NCBI RefSeq assembly: GCF_003086295.3
Contig: NC_092051.1
Span: 18,161,940-18,225,939, forward strand
Source: Arachis hypogaea
Taxonomy: Eukaryota > Streptophyta > Magnoliopsida > Fabales > Fabaceae
Direction: 5' to 3'
DNA length: 64,000 nt
The position numbers and the translations under genes were made by a program. This document shows positions 11,117 through 21,835 of this stretch, in pieces; the first letter of the stretch is position 1, and every line of letters starts with the position of its first letter. The notes beneath the pieces were generated by a model. That model searched no databases and was not told the origin of the DNA. It saw nothing but the letters and a program-made list of their open reading frames with translations.

Positions 11117-12352
11117 ATAATTATTGGAAGCAACTGAGGATAGAAATACCAAAAATCACTAGGAATCAAGCCACAAAGGCAAGGAAGAGACATAAAAGAA
11201 GCTCAAGAACATCATTGGTGCCTCAAGAAGGAAATGCCATCATCACTAAGGTGGACTCGTTCCTTGTTCTTACCTTCTCTATTTTTTTTTTCGTTTTCTC
11301 TATGTTAAGTGCTTATCTATGTTTGTGTCTTCATTACATGATCATTAGTAGTAATTAGTATCTATTTTGATTTTATCTCCAGTTAAGCTATAGTTTATTT
11401 TTCTTATCATCAGCAAACATGAATAAAGTAGTAGATCTCTTGAATAAGAGGCAATAAAATTTCGAGTTTTAATAAGAGAAATTCTAATTAGTTAAATGTG
11501 GAGGCAATGCTTTCTGTCTTCTGAATGAATGCTTGAACAGTGCATATGTCTTTTGAATTTGTTGTTTAAGACTGTTAAATATATTGGCTCTTGAAAGAAT
11601 GATGAACATGAGACCTGTTATTGATAATCTGAAAAATCAAAAAACATGATTCTTGAAGCAAGAAAAAGCAGCAAAGAACAAAGCTTGCAGAAAAAAAAAT
11701 AATAAAAAAATAAAATAAAATAAAATAGAAAGAAAAAGAAAAAGCAAGCAGAAAAAGCCAAGTAACCCTTAAAACCAAAAGGCAAGGGCAAATAAAAGGG
11801 ATCCCAAGGCTTTGAGCATCAGTGGATAGGAGGGCCTAAAGGAATAAAATCCTGGTCTAAGCGGCTAAACCAAGCTGTCCCTAACCATGTGCTTGTGGCG
11901 TGAAGGTGTCAAGTGAAAACTTGAGACTGAGCGGTTAAAGTCAAGGTCCAAAGCAAAAAGAAAGGTGTGCTTAAGAACTCTGGACACCTCTAATTGGGGA
12001 CTTTAGCAAAGCTGAGTCACAATCTGAAAAGGTTCACTCAATTATGTGTCTGTGGCATTTATGTATCCGGTGGTAATACTGGAAAACAAAGTGCTTAGGG
12101 CCACGGCCAAGACTCATAAAGAAGCTGTGTTCAAGAATCATCACACTGAACTAAGAGAATCAATAACATTATCTGAATTCTGAGTTCCTATAGATGCCAA
12201 TCACTCTGAGCTTCAATGGATAAAGTGAGATGCCAAAACTGTTCAGAAGCAAAAAGCTACTAGTCCCGCTCATCTAATTAGAATCTGAGCTTCAATCAAA
12301 AACTCTGAGATATTATTGCTTCTCAACCTATTAGTCTTCTATTTTATTTGTC
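11117..12352 (+). other. Athila 3' region without a clear gene
   Basis: About 1.2 kb between the tRNA-like segment and the polypurine area. The small frame starting 11059 ends at 11358, shows no domain and ends in a hydrophobic stretch. An A-rich part (11640-11790) yields only a phenylalanine-rich reverse frame. Related Athila elements may carry an env-like frame here, but this copy has no convincing one. Confidence 0.5.
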
Positions 12353-12355
12353 TAG

Positions 12356-12392
12356 TTGCTTGAGGACAAGCAACAGTTTAAGTTTGGTGTTG
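12356..12392 (+). promoter_or_regulatory. Hairpin plus AAGTTTGGTGT module at the 3' LTR boundary
   Basis: Stem TTGCTTG (12356-12362), loop AGGA, stem CAAGCAA (12367-12373). One extra G-C pair (12355/12374) flanks it. AAGTTTGGTGT (12380-12390) follows, and the LTR starts two bases later at 12393. Its position fits the plus-strand priming region, although the tract is not purely purine. It repeats the module at 10991-11025. Confidence 0.7.
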
Positions 12393-13931
12393 TGATGAGC
12401 GGATATTTTATACGCTTTTTGGGGTTAATTTCATATAGTTTTGAGTATGTTTTAGTTAGTTTTTAGTCTATTTTCATTAGTTTTTAGGAAAAATTCATAT
12501 TTCTGGACTTTACTATGAGTTGTGTGTTTTTCTGTAATTTCAGGTATTTTTCTGGCTGAAATTGAAGGAGCTGAGCAAAAATCTGATTCAGGCTGAAAAA
12601 GGACTGCTGATGCTGTTGGATTCTGACCTCCCTGCACTCAAAGTGGATTTTCTGGAGCTACAGAACTCGAAATGGCATGCTTCCAATTGCATTGGAAAGT
12701 AGACATCCAGGGTTTTCCAGAAATATATAATAGTTCATACTTTACACAAGGATAGATGACATAAACTGGCGTTCAACGCCAGTTCTCTACCCAATTATGG
12801 CGTCCAGCGCCAGAAAAGGATCAAAAGCTGGAGTTGAACGCCCAAACTGGCATAAAAACTGGCGTTCAACTCCACAAATGGCCTCTGCACGTGAATTGCT
12901 TAAGTCTCAGCCCAGCACACACCAAGTGGGCCCCAGAAGTGGATCTCTGCATCATCCATCATAGTCCACTCATATTTTGTAACCCTAGGCTACTAATTTA
13001 GTATTTAAACAACTTTTAGAGACCTATTTTGTATCTCATGACATTTTAGATCTAAACTTTGTATTCTCTGATGGCATGAGTCTCTAAACCCCATTGTTGG
13101 GGGTGAGGAGCTCTGCTGTGTCTCGATGAATTAATGCAAGTATTTTTGTTTTCCATTCAAACACGCTTGTTCCTATCTAAGATGTTCATTCGCGCTTAAC
13201 TGTGATGGAGGTGATGATCTGTGACACTCATCACTTCCTCAATTCATGAACGTGTGCCTGACAACCACCTCCGTTCTATATACGATTGAATGAGTATCTC
13301 TTAGATTCCCTAATCAGAATCTCCGTGGTATAAGCTAGAACTGATGGCGGCATTTATGAGAATCCGGAAAGTCTAAACCTTGTCTGTGGTATTCCGAGTA
13401 GGATTCAAGGATTGAATGACTGTGACGAGCTTCAAACTCCTGAAGGCTGGGCGTTAGTGACAGACGCAAAAGGATAGTAAATCCTATTCCAACCGGATCG
13501 AGAACCAACCGGTGATTAGCCGTGCTGTGACAGAGCACGTGAGCGTAGTTTTCACTGGAAGGATGGAAGGTAGCCATTGACAACGGTGATCCACCAACAC
13601 ACAGCTTGCCATAGGAGGACGTGCGTGCGTGAACAAGAAGACAGAGAAAAGCAGAGATTCAGAAGACAAAGCATCTCCAAAACTCCAACATATTCTCCAT
13701 TACTGCATAACAAGTAACCTTTAATCCATGCTCTGCTGTTTATTTGCAATTTAACTGATAAACATAATTGACTTCCTGACTAAGATTTACAAGATAACCA
13801 TAGATTGCTTCAAACCAACAATCTCTATGGGATTCGACCCTTACTCACGTGAGGTATTACTTGGACGACCCAGTGCACTTGCTGGTTAGTGGTACGCGTT
13901 GTGAAAAGTGTGATTCACAATTCGTGCACCA
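12393..13931 (+). repeat. Athila-type 3' LTR (1539 bp)
   Basis: This matches 3102-4641 with about 20 substitutions and one single-base deletion (near 13233). It starts TGATGAGC, ends TGCACCA and is followed by the ACAAG duplication. Differences are spread evenly, as expected for independent decay after insertion. Confidence 0.95.
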
Positions 13932-13936
13932 ACAAG
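13932..13936. repeat. Target-site duplication ACAAG, right copy
   Basis: This matches 3097-3101 exactly. After it the sequence continues the outer Tat pol frame region. Confidence 0.95.
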
Positions 13937-15218
13937 CGCCCTCAATATCAAAGGAAGGAAATTTGGAAATAATGACTATGTCAAATAAAAGTTTAGGATG
14001 GATGACCCCATAGTCGGCTATCTCAAATTTGATATCCTCCCAAAAGATGAAAAAGAGGTGCAAAGACTTGTAAAAGAAGCACAAAATTACATACTGGTCC
14101 ACAATGTCCTATATAAAAGAGGAATCTCAACCCTCTCTTAAAGTGCCTACCGACTTCTAACACAAAAGTAGTCCTGGGAGATGTACACAGTGGCATATGT
14201 GGAAATCACTTAGGAGCTCGGTCACGGGCTAAAAAAGTAATCCGAGCTGGTTTCTTCTGGCTGACCTTACAAAAGGAAGCGGTCGAGTTCATTAAGAAGT
14301 GTCCACCTTGTCAAAAATATGCTAACTTCCATGTTGCACCCCCCTGAAGAGCTTATCAGTGTTACTTCACTATGGTCGTTTGTGAAATGGGGCCTCGATC
14401 TGCTCGGGCCATTTCCCCAAGCACCAGGACAAGTCAAATACCTCATAGTAGGGATTGACTACTTCACTAAATGGATTAAGGCATAATCCTTAGCCACCAT
14501 CATCGCTTAGAGAAGTCAAAAATTCTTGTATAAGAATATTGTCGTAAGGTTTGGACTTCCCCATTCCACCACCATGGACAATGGACAGGTTGAAGCGGCC
14601 AACAAAGTCATACTGGCCGGGTTGAAGTGCCGACTACAAGATGCAAAAGGGGCTTAGGGTGACGAGCTCCCTCAAGTCTTATGAGTATATCAAACCATCC
14701 CACACTCCACAACAGGGGAGTCACCCTTCCGACTAGCATACGGAATGGAAGCCATGATTCCTATAGAAGTAACCAAAGAATCACCCAGAGTCATATTCTA
14801 CAATAAAAGAACTAACTCCCAGGCACAAACGGAAGAGCTCGATCTCCTCCCCGAAGTCCGAGAAAGAACTCGGATTAAGGAGGAAGCCCTAAAGCAGAGG
14901 ATGGCTCTAAGATACAACCAAAAGGTGATCAAGAGGAGCTTCACCACCAACGACCTCATCCTGATCCGAAATAACATTAAAGTACAAAAATCAGGAGAAG
15001 AAAAGTTGGCTGCTAATTGGAAGGAACCCTACAAAATAGTTGAGGTCTTAGGCAGAGGTTACTACAAAGTGTCCAACTTCCAAGGGCGGGAGCTCCTGAG
15101 GCCTTGGCACGCATGTAACCTCAGAAAGTACTACAGCCAGGTAGCAAACATTTTGCTTTGGTGCACTTTTTTTCCCGACTTTGAGGGTTTTTTAATGAGG
15201 CACCAGCATGAGGGCTAG
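13937..15218 (+). pseudogene. Tat integrase remnant
   Basis: Several frames must be combined to follow the integrase here. Recognisable pieces are a zinc-finger part (FIKKCPPCQKYANFHVAPP), a core start (WGLDLLGPFPQAPGQVKYLIVGIDYFTKWIKA) and a C-terminal part in one open frame, 14745-15218. The latter reads MEAMIPIEV...LRYNQKVIKRSFTTNDLI...GRGYYKVSNFQGRELLRPWHACNLRKYYS and aligns to the end of the intact Tat polyprotein. Between GLPHSTTMDNG and QVEAANK, the segment between two catalytic positions is missing, so a deletion as well as many stops inactivates it. Confidence 0.82.
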
Positions 15219-15963
15219 GGGCACCCAAGCCCTAGTATGTAAATTTGTAAAGGAATTTCTTAATTATTAATAAAAATTCCTAGTTCTTTTTTCAGAAGTT
15301 TTCTATTTAAAACACATTAATTTAAGCTTGATAAATCGCGAAAATCATTACTCGACCTGGCATGGTCGGCAAGATGAAGTGACGAGGTACAAATTAATGT
15401 AAGAAGTTATATAAACAACTCGTGAAAAGCGGCCTCAATGAGGTCAGATAAAAAACGAGCCGTAGAAGTAACTTAGTAAAAATCCGACTACTCAAATTCG
15501 GCACTAGAAAAGGAAACTCATAAGCGAACTTATTACTTAATAAAGTTGCTAAGATTAAATATCAAACAAACTACACTCAAGGGCCCAACTTTATGCGATT
15601 ATAAAAACAGGAGGGTTCTTTAGAGAATAAAGGTAACTTGAATGCTGCTGCATGGAAAAACAAACCATAATAAAAGTAAAAGGATTCAAAAGACTACCAA
15701 CTATTACAAAAAATTAAAGTGTCATAAGATCCACAAGTCGGATCCTCTCAAACATTCAAAACAGAAACAAAAGAAACTTTAAGGCTTCTCGCCAAAAAGC
15801 GGGTCGAGCCCCTCACCCGTAGCAGCATCATTCCCCTCCACAGAAGGAGTTGGGGAATAATAGAAACCAGCACTGCCGAGATAACATTAAAAGAGGTCTC
15901 CACATCAATAACTCCAGGTTGGGCTTCAGCTTGGATCTTAGGAGCAGGAGAGGCCAAGCTTAT
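15219..15963 (+). other. Tat post-pol spacer
   Basis: Untranslated sequence between the broken integrase and the broken antisense gene. No frame over 75 residues looks real. Part of 15748-15957 on the - strand may be a continuation past the end of the antisense gene, but I see no similarity to support that. Confidence 0.4.
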
Positions 15964-17707
15964 CTAAACCTTTGGATCAGGAACAAGTCCCTTGTCTTCA
16001 TCCTCAGGAGCAGGTACGATCTTCCCATCTACAACAACATTATCCATACTGAAAAGGGACAGATCTAGGTCAGGGGCGAGAACTCGAACTTGAGCTTTCA
16101 AGTTCTCGAACATCTCATTCATTCCCCCGACCACATGCTCCTGGAGGTCGGCGTGATTATCCCAGGCCGTCTTCAGCTCCTCCCGAATATTGATCAGCTC
16201 TCCATATGTCCGAGAATAGCTTTCCTCAGCCTTCTTCTTTATCTCTTCCGCCACTTAAGGCTGCAGCCTTAGCCTTTACTGCTCGGGTACGGGCCTTCTC
16301 CAGATCAGATTTTAGCTTAGCGTTTTCTTCCTCCAGCTCCGACTTCAAACCACCCACTCTCTCTACCCAAGCCCGGACAGAGTCAAGGAATGCATGAGTG
16401 GCACGAATGGAGGTCTTTTTCAACTCCTTAGCCAAGGCAATACTCACCCCTACCAATGGTGAAGGTGGCTTTGAATGGACACATCGTCCATACTTATCTG
16501 GCTGTGAGGGAGGATGTTCTTTTTGCTCTAGGAAAACTCGTCGAACTCCTTGTCGTTGATACTCAACTCCCCAGTAGTTTTTTGCTTTTTAGGAGGAGGA
16601 CCCAAAGACGAAGGGGATGACGGGGTACCCGAGCTTTCCAACGGCAAATCAAAAGTAGACGGACAGACGGAGTAGGAATAAATTTCCTCTGAATAGCAGA
16701 GCCAAAGCTTGACTTCTTTGGTGTCGGGCGGGAGGAGGCGCCCTGGTCACTTGACCTTCAAGGCTGCGAGCTGCAACCGTCTTTTTTGTCTGACAAAGAT
16801 ATTTCATGGAAGAAGTCTTGGAAGCCATACTCTCTGAAAAAAGAGCGCAAAGGCACATTAACATGATAAAAAAATGTATAACACGAAGATAACATGAAAA
16901 GCTAGAGGTCAGAAAACTACCTAACTTGGACCAGAGTAGACTGGGGTCTCCTAAGTATCTCTTTGTGTCCAAGTGAGGAGCTCGGCCCCAGCACTCTTAC
17001 AACACACCCACAAAGGCTTGTTCAACCTCATCTAGATTATCTATATTGAATTTGGTCACTACAGGGTGTTCTTGTCAGAAAAGAGGAAAGGAAGGTTTGT
17101 CACTCTCATCTAGAAAGAAAGGTCGGACACCCTTTACCGACCGGATTTTAAAGAAGTGATTTTTAAAATTATGAAAAGATTCATAAAAAATGGAGAACAC
17201 CTTTTTACCCTGGACGGTGTGAAAGGAAAGCCAAGAAGACTTCCCTTTCAGCGTCTCGGGTTTGGTCAAAACAAACAAGTACAGGAAAAGCTGAGTAGTA
17301 GGTCAGACATCGAGTTCCCGATAAAGAAGCTGAAAATTTTTCAGAAAGGCCCAAGAGTTTGGGTGAAGCTGGGAAGGGGCTATGTTGCAAGACCAAAGAA
17401 TGTCCGTTTCGAAATCAGTAAAAGGAAGAAATATGCCTAGCTTAGTAAAAAAGCAGTCATAGGCATAAAAGAAAGGATGTTACGAGTCGTCCAAAGGAGA
17501 AAAGCAAACCCTCTCCTCGGGGTCGGGCACTACCAACTCGTAATTTCTTTCATCCTCTCTACTCTCACAAATCCTATGATGTCTACGAAATACTTCACAA
17601 TACTCCCTATCTACAACAGGGACACAGGACAGAACATTGGTATCTACCCAGGTTAAGAGACTAGAGGGAACCTTAGTCGACATGCTTAGAACAGTAGAAC
17701 GAGACAT
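15964..17707 (-). pseudogene. Broken antisense gene of the outer Tat element (gypsy-type putative transposase domain)
   Basis: This is a degenerate homologue of the spliced gene at 32516-34315. The N-terminal part (17480-17707) contains ESREDERNYELVVPDPEERVCF, matching DEEGRYELVLPDADERVCY. The next part (17075-17278) has FSIFYESFHNFKNHFFKIRSVKGVRPFFL, matching FGLFEDSFHGFKWEYFKVRPVQGHHPFWL. The 16649-16972 frame spans LGDPSLLWSKL, an intron-like segment (16834-16920 with GT...AG ends) and ESMASKT. The intron position and phase equal those in the other copy. The C-terminal coiled-coil part is at 16226-16456 and 15964-16254, ending near VRVLAPDLDLSLF (compare LVLAPGVDVSVM). Frameshifts separate the pieces, so no intact protein remains. 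It lies antisense to pol, between pol and the 3' LTR. Confidence 0.75.
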
Positions 17708-18278
17708 AAAATCTACACCTACAAATGCAAAGTAAAAAATCCGTCACTACCACAACTCGGGCATTTGATAAAAGAAGCTGGGCAAAACCACATAAATTCA
17801 TTTTCAAATTTTTTCCACAAAAACAACCAAAAGGTGTCTTTCCTATGCAACATTGTCGCATCGCAGTAACACCACTAGGGCAACACGGATATAAACAGGC
17901 AGCAAAACGGTCATAGTTATATAGAACAAAAAATGCAAAAATTCCTAAGATAAGCAAATGAGTGATATTAGTCAACCTTCAAAAGGAATCTATTAAAATA
18001 AACAAAAGTATATTCAAAAAATGGCAGACACACGCTCGAACAGAAGCCTTAAACAATAAATCAAAGGGACTTCTCAGTAAAAAGAAAAACAACAACAAAT
18101 AAAGCATCAAACAAACTCATTGCTCAGATACCGTTCAACACAATAAAAATGCAAGAACCATCGATAAAATAAGAAGAAGTACCAACCTTGATGGATGAAT
18201 CGAGTGGAAAAAGGGCACACCGAACGGTAAAATTGCTTGAGCCCAACCTACGGAAGCTCAGGACTCAAGCAGGGGCAT
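17708..18278 (+). other. Tat untranslated region before the 3' LTR
   Basis: AT-rich with no supported gene. On the - strand it would be the upstream region of the broken antisense gene. It ends with AGGGGCAT just before the proposed LTR start, a plausible short purine tract. Confidence 0.4.
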
Positions 18279-18700
18279 TGTTCATGCCCTGCTCCAATAA
18301 TTAAAGTCAGGCCCAATAAATACAAAAGGCCCACCAAGAAAGGTGGACTCCACGAGCATACCCGACCTCTTTAAAAAGGTCGGACACCGACGAAGGAGTC
18401 CAGCTCTACTTGCCCAAAGCAATTAATTACCTCCGGGAATCTCGAATGGGATCTCTATCTTCCCTACAAAGATAGACCCCAACAAACTTCTAAGATAAAA
18501 GGAACGGTTATCCATCAGAAAAGATGGAACTACTCCAACAAAGGTGGTCAACTCTACTATAAATATACTGACACCCCTCAGGTATAATTTACCTTCTAAT
18601 CTACTAAAAACCTGCCTAAAGCCCTTACTAACTTAAGCATCGGAGTCTCTTACATGTACCATGATCAAACACATGACCCTTGCAATTTATGGCTATGCTT
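18279..18700 (+). repeat. Outer Tat 3' LTR, right end uncertain
   Basis: The start at TGTTCATGCC follows a short purine run. A TATA-like ACTATAAATATACTG lies at about 18554-18570. GCATCGGAGTCTCTTACATGTACC downstream corresponds to GCGTCGGAGTGTCTTTGCAGGTACC in the LTR of the intact Tat element. By comparison about 100 more bases should follow. I cannot find a clear CA end or target duplication, and the 5' LTR is outside the window. Confidence 0.5.
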
Positions 18701-18779
18701 TTTTCTCCTTTTAGCACGCTTTTTAAGCGTGACAAAAATCAATTTTTCTTGTAGGGTGTGTTGTCAGACAATGGTGGTC

Positions 18780-19290
18780 CATATATTGTTAGTTTATCTC
18801 GATTTACAACATAAAGAGAAACAGAATTTATAACCATAATTGTATAACATTATTTTAATAGTTTTACTTAAGCTAATCAATAAATTTCACACATAACTTA
18901 TGTTGTGTGTATCAGGTTATTACCTCAGAACATAGTTATACTGCTACACATACAAATCTTTTTGGCATACAATTTACATAACGCATGTGTGAAAATCACG
19001 TTGTTCCTCTTTGTATCCCGCATTTCTCCTCCTCCTCCTCCTCTTCCTTCTTCTTCTCCTTCTTCTTTTGCGTTTCTCCTCCTCTTTCTTCACGTGTTTT
19101 ATCTTCATCATCATTTCTTTATTACTGTTGTTGTTGCTGCATTTTTTTCCTACTCCTCTTTCTATTGATTTTGCAACGTTATGTTTTTTTCTTCTTTGTT
19201 TGATTTTTTCCTCCCAAGAAGAATTATGAGAATATGAAATAAGAAGATGAAGAAGAAGAAACAACAGAAGATGATGAGGAGGAAGAGGAA
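18780..19290. other. AT- and CT-rich flank of the tandem array
   Basis: No gene is seen. CTCCTC and CTTCTT runs (19020-19110) give low-complexity frames on both strands. The last 160 bases resemble the end of the 0.4-kb repeat unit that follows. Confidence 0.4.
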
Positions 19291-19639
19291 GAGTTTTGAA
19301 TTATGCAGAACTTATCAGCACACATACACCGAAAATTCTTAAATAATACACTCAAATATCTTCGTGTTACACCCAAATTTGCTGCAAATACAGAAAAATG
19401 TTTCCTCTAATGCTGCATTTTTTTCTTCTTTTTTTTCCTTATTTCTTTCTTTCTTTTAGTTGAATGAATGTAAGTTCATCATCTTCCAAGTAATTTTGCA
19501 GCATTATGTGTTTCTTCTTCTTCTTCTTTGTTTGATTTTTTTATTTTTATTTTTGTTAAGAGAGTAAAACAAGAAGAAACTTGAGAAGGTAAAACAAAAA
19601 AAGAAAAGATGAATAAGAAATAAAAGAAGAAGAAGATGG

Positions 19640-19680
<41 letters not shown>
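19640..19680. repeat. (GAT)n microsatellite
   Basis: About 13 GAT triplets within array unit 1. A similar run is in unit 3. Confidence 0.95.
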
Positions 19681-19682
<2 letters not shown>

Positions 19683-20460
19683 AAAAAAAAAGAAGAAGCA
19701 GCAAAAAATGAGGAGGAGGAAGAGGAAGAGTTTTGAATTATACAGAACTTATCAGCACACATACACCAAAAATTCTTAAACAATACACTCGAATATCTTC
19801 GTGTTACACCCAAAGATCTTCGTGTTACACCAAAATTTGCTACAAATATAGAAAAAAATTTTCTCTAATGCTGCATTTTTTTTTCTTCTTTTTTTGCTTA
19901 TTTCTTTCTTTCTTTTAGTTGAATGAATGTAAGTTCATCATTTTCCAAGTAATTTTGCAGCATTATATTTTTCTTCTTCTTTTTTGTTTGATTTTTTTGC
20001 TTTTATTCTTGTTAAGAGAGTAAAACAAGAAACTTGAGAAGGTAAAATAAAAAGGAACAGATGAATAAGAAAAAAAAAAGAAGATGAGGAGGAGGAAGAG
20101 GAAGAGTTTTGAATTATGTAGAACTTATCAGCACGCATACACCGAAGTTTCTTAAACAATACACTCGAATATCTTTATGTTACACCCAAATATCTTCGTG
20201 TTACACCCAAATTTGCTGCAAATACAGAAAAATATTTCCTCTAATGCTGCATTTTTTTCTTCTTTTTTTTTCTTATTTCTTTCTTTATTTTAGTTAAATG
20301 AATGTAAGTTCATCATCTTCTAAATAATTTTACAGCATTATGTGTTTTTTCTTCTTCTTTGTTTGATTTTTTTGTTTGTATTCTTGTTAAAAGAGTAAAA
20401 CAAGAAGAAACTTGAGAAGATAAAACAAGAAAAAAAAAAAGATAAAAAGGAAAAAAAAAA

Positions 20461-20502
<42 letters not shown>
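20461..20502. repeat. (GAT)n microsatellite
   Basis: About 14 GAT triplets in array unit 3, at the same relative position as the run in unit 1. Confidence 0.95.
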
Positions 20503-20700
20503 AAGAAAGAAGAAGAAGAAGCAGCAGAAGATGAGGAGGAAGGAGAAGAAGAGTTTTGAATTATGTAGAACTTATCAGCACACATACATTAAAAATTATT
20601 AAACAATACACTCAAATATCTTCATGTTACACCAAAATTTGTTGCAAATACAGAAAAATATTTTCTTTAATGTAGAATTTTTACATTACAGTCAATTCAA

Positions 20701-21373
20701 ACCATCAACAATGAAATATTATTCACCTCAAGAATCATAAACTACTAACGAAAAAATTAACTAGAATCGAACCACACATCAACCACTTGATTGGATTCAA
20801 AACAATAATCAATTTCGTTCTAGTTCAATTGATAATCTTAATTTAAATTATTCATTATCCTCAACAACGAGATAACTGATGATGGAAGAGAAGGAGAAGG
20901 AGGAAAAGAAAGGAGGAGAAGAAATTCCAATGAAAAAAGGAGGAAGAGAAGGAGGTGGTGTTGGTGACGACGATAACGAAAGAGAAAAATAACGAATAAA
21001 AGGAAAAAGAAAAAAGAAAAAGAACGTGACACGAAGAAGAACGTGCGCGCGTGAATATAAATGACTTATAGAAAAAAAATGACTTGTATGTAAAGAAAAT
21101 TGTATTTACATATACTAATTTATGAGATGAGAATATCTTAGCAATGATGAAGTTGTGTAGTCTTAATGTTTATAAGAAAAAGTATGCATTTTCTTTTTTT
21201 TTCAAGGAACTACAATAAAATTAATAAAAACTGTTCTAGCGCATTAAAATTAGGAGTGACATATACATATTAATCCTACTTTACTTGGTAGGAGACTAGA
21301 GAGTCAGCCAATAACTTCTTCAAAAATATTTCACAAGTCATCTAGTTTTTGCAGAATGGACCATTGTAAAATC
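20701..21373. other. AT-rich spacer between the tandem array and the chromodomain element
   Basis: No gene is recognised. There is a purine-rich patch (20880-21040) on the + strand. Short frames reflect composition only. Confidence 0.4.
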
Positions 21374-21378
21374 AAACA
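21374..21378. repeat. Target-site duplication AAACA, left copy
   Basis: AAACA lies immediately left of the LTR start TGATACGCC. The same five bases follow the right LTR at 26780-26784. Confidence 0.93.
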
Positions 21379-21805
21379 TGATACGCCTAACAAGGAACCC
21401 AGCCAGCAAACTCAAAACAACAGCAGCCCAATTGAGGAACCAGAAGAGAATGTTGAAGCAGCAGATGGGCTAGCCACTGAGAAAGGCCCAACAAGTAAGA
21501 GAGAAAGAAGAGCCCCATCATGGATGAAGGATTACCATATGAACTAATAGAGGGAGAGCATGATAGTCAATCCATATAGGCAGTTAGTTAGGATCTCAGA
21601 GGAATAAAAGGTAAGGGGTAAGGAGAGAGAGAGAGGATAGAGAATTACCAAAGTGTGAAATGGAGTCATTCTCCCAGGACTCGAAGCTGGGGGTAGCGTC
21701 ATTGTAACTACTGGTGGTTGTTGAATTTTGCTTAATTCCTCTAGTTCATTCACCTTTCATCCCGTTCATGTGCATTTTCATATTTTGCATTCATTGAGTC
21801 TAACA
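21379..21805 (+). repeat. 5' LTR of the chromodomain element (427 bp)
   Basis: Starts TGATACGCC, ends GAGTCTAACA. I compared it through its length with 26353-26779 and saw no difference. It also encodes the polyprotein's C-terminal tail when at the 3' end, so coding constraint applies to the first 169 bases. Confidence 0.95.
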
Positions 21806-21808
21806 AAT

Positions 21809-21826
21809 TGGTGCTCTCGTTGAGAG
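21809..21826 (+). promoter_or_regulatory. Primer-binding site of the chromodomain element
   Basis: TGGTGCTCTCGTTGAGAG starts three bases after the LTR and ten bases before the gag ATG. I do not assign the priming tRNA from memory. Confidence 0.65.
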
Positions 21827-21835
21827 GATTCGGAA

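Larger units (their letters stand above)
3102..13931 (+). mobile_element. Athila-type Ty3/gypsy retrotransposon, nearly complete (FIDEL-like?)
   Basis: This is a 10.8-kb LTR retrotransposon inserted in pol of the outer Tat element. Order: 5' LTR (3102-4641), primer-binding site (4648), leader, gag-pol (5357-10438, one internal stop), a 3' region of about 1.95 kb without an intact frame, and 3' LTR (12393-13931). The Athila lineage is supported by the RT motif FMDDFSVYG, protease motif CDLGAS, the primer-binding site TGGCGCCGTTGCCGGGGA and the long 3' region where Athila relatives may carry an env-like frame. Size and LTR resemble the peanut element FIDEL as I remember it. The LTRs differ at about 20 positions by eye, roughly 1.3-1.4%. 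At an assumed 1.3e-8 changes per site per year, that is about half a million years. Confidence 0.92.
13937..18700 (+). mobile_element. Outer Tat element, right part
   Basis: This continues the element that starts at the window edge. It holds a decayed integrase region to about 15200, an untranslated stretch, a broken antisense gene (15964-17707, - strand) and the start of the 3' LTR at about 18279. Gene order equals that of the intact Tat element at 31405-40617 (read on its - strand), including the antisense gene between pol and the 3' LTR. The right boundary is not sharply defined. Confidence 0.8.
19292..20700. repeat. Tandem array of ~0.4-kb units with internal GAT/GAA microsatellites
   Basis: Units restart with GAGTTTTGAATTATG at about 19292, 19728, 20104 and 20550 (spacings 436, 376 and 446 bases; the last unit is partial). 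Each holds a conserved block (CAGAACTTATCAGCACACATAC, then CTTCGTGTTACACCC, then CTCTAATGCTGCATTTTTTTC) and a variable block of GAA, GAT or GGA runs. Unit length differences come mainly from those runs. I cannot assign it to a transposon family. Polyserine, polyhistidine and polyleucine frames here are artefacts of the runs. Confidence 0.8.

Noticed and set aside
11059..11358. Env-like protein in the Athila 3' region
   Set aside because: The 99-codon frame overlaps the tRNA-like segment and has one hydrophobic end but no signal peptide, cysteines or similarity that I can defend.
18974..20585. Poly-Ser, poly-His and poly-Arg frames in the tandem array
   Set aside because: Direct translations of GAT, GAA and CTC microsatellites, with no start context or conserved domain.
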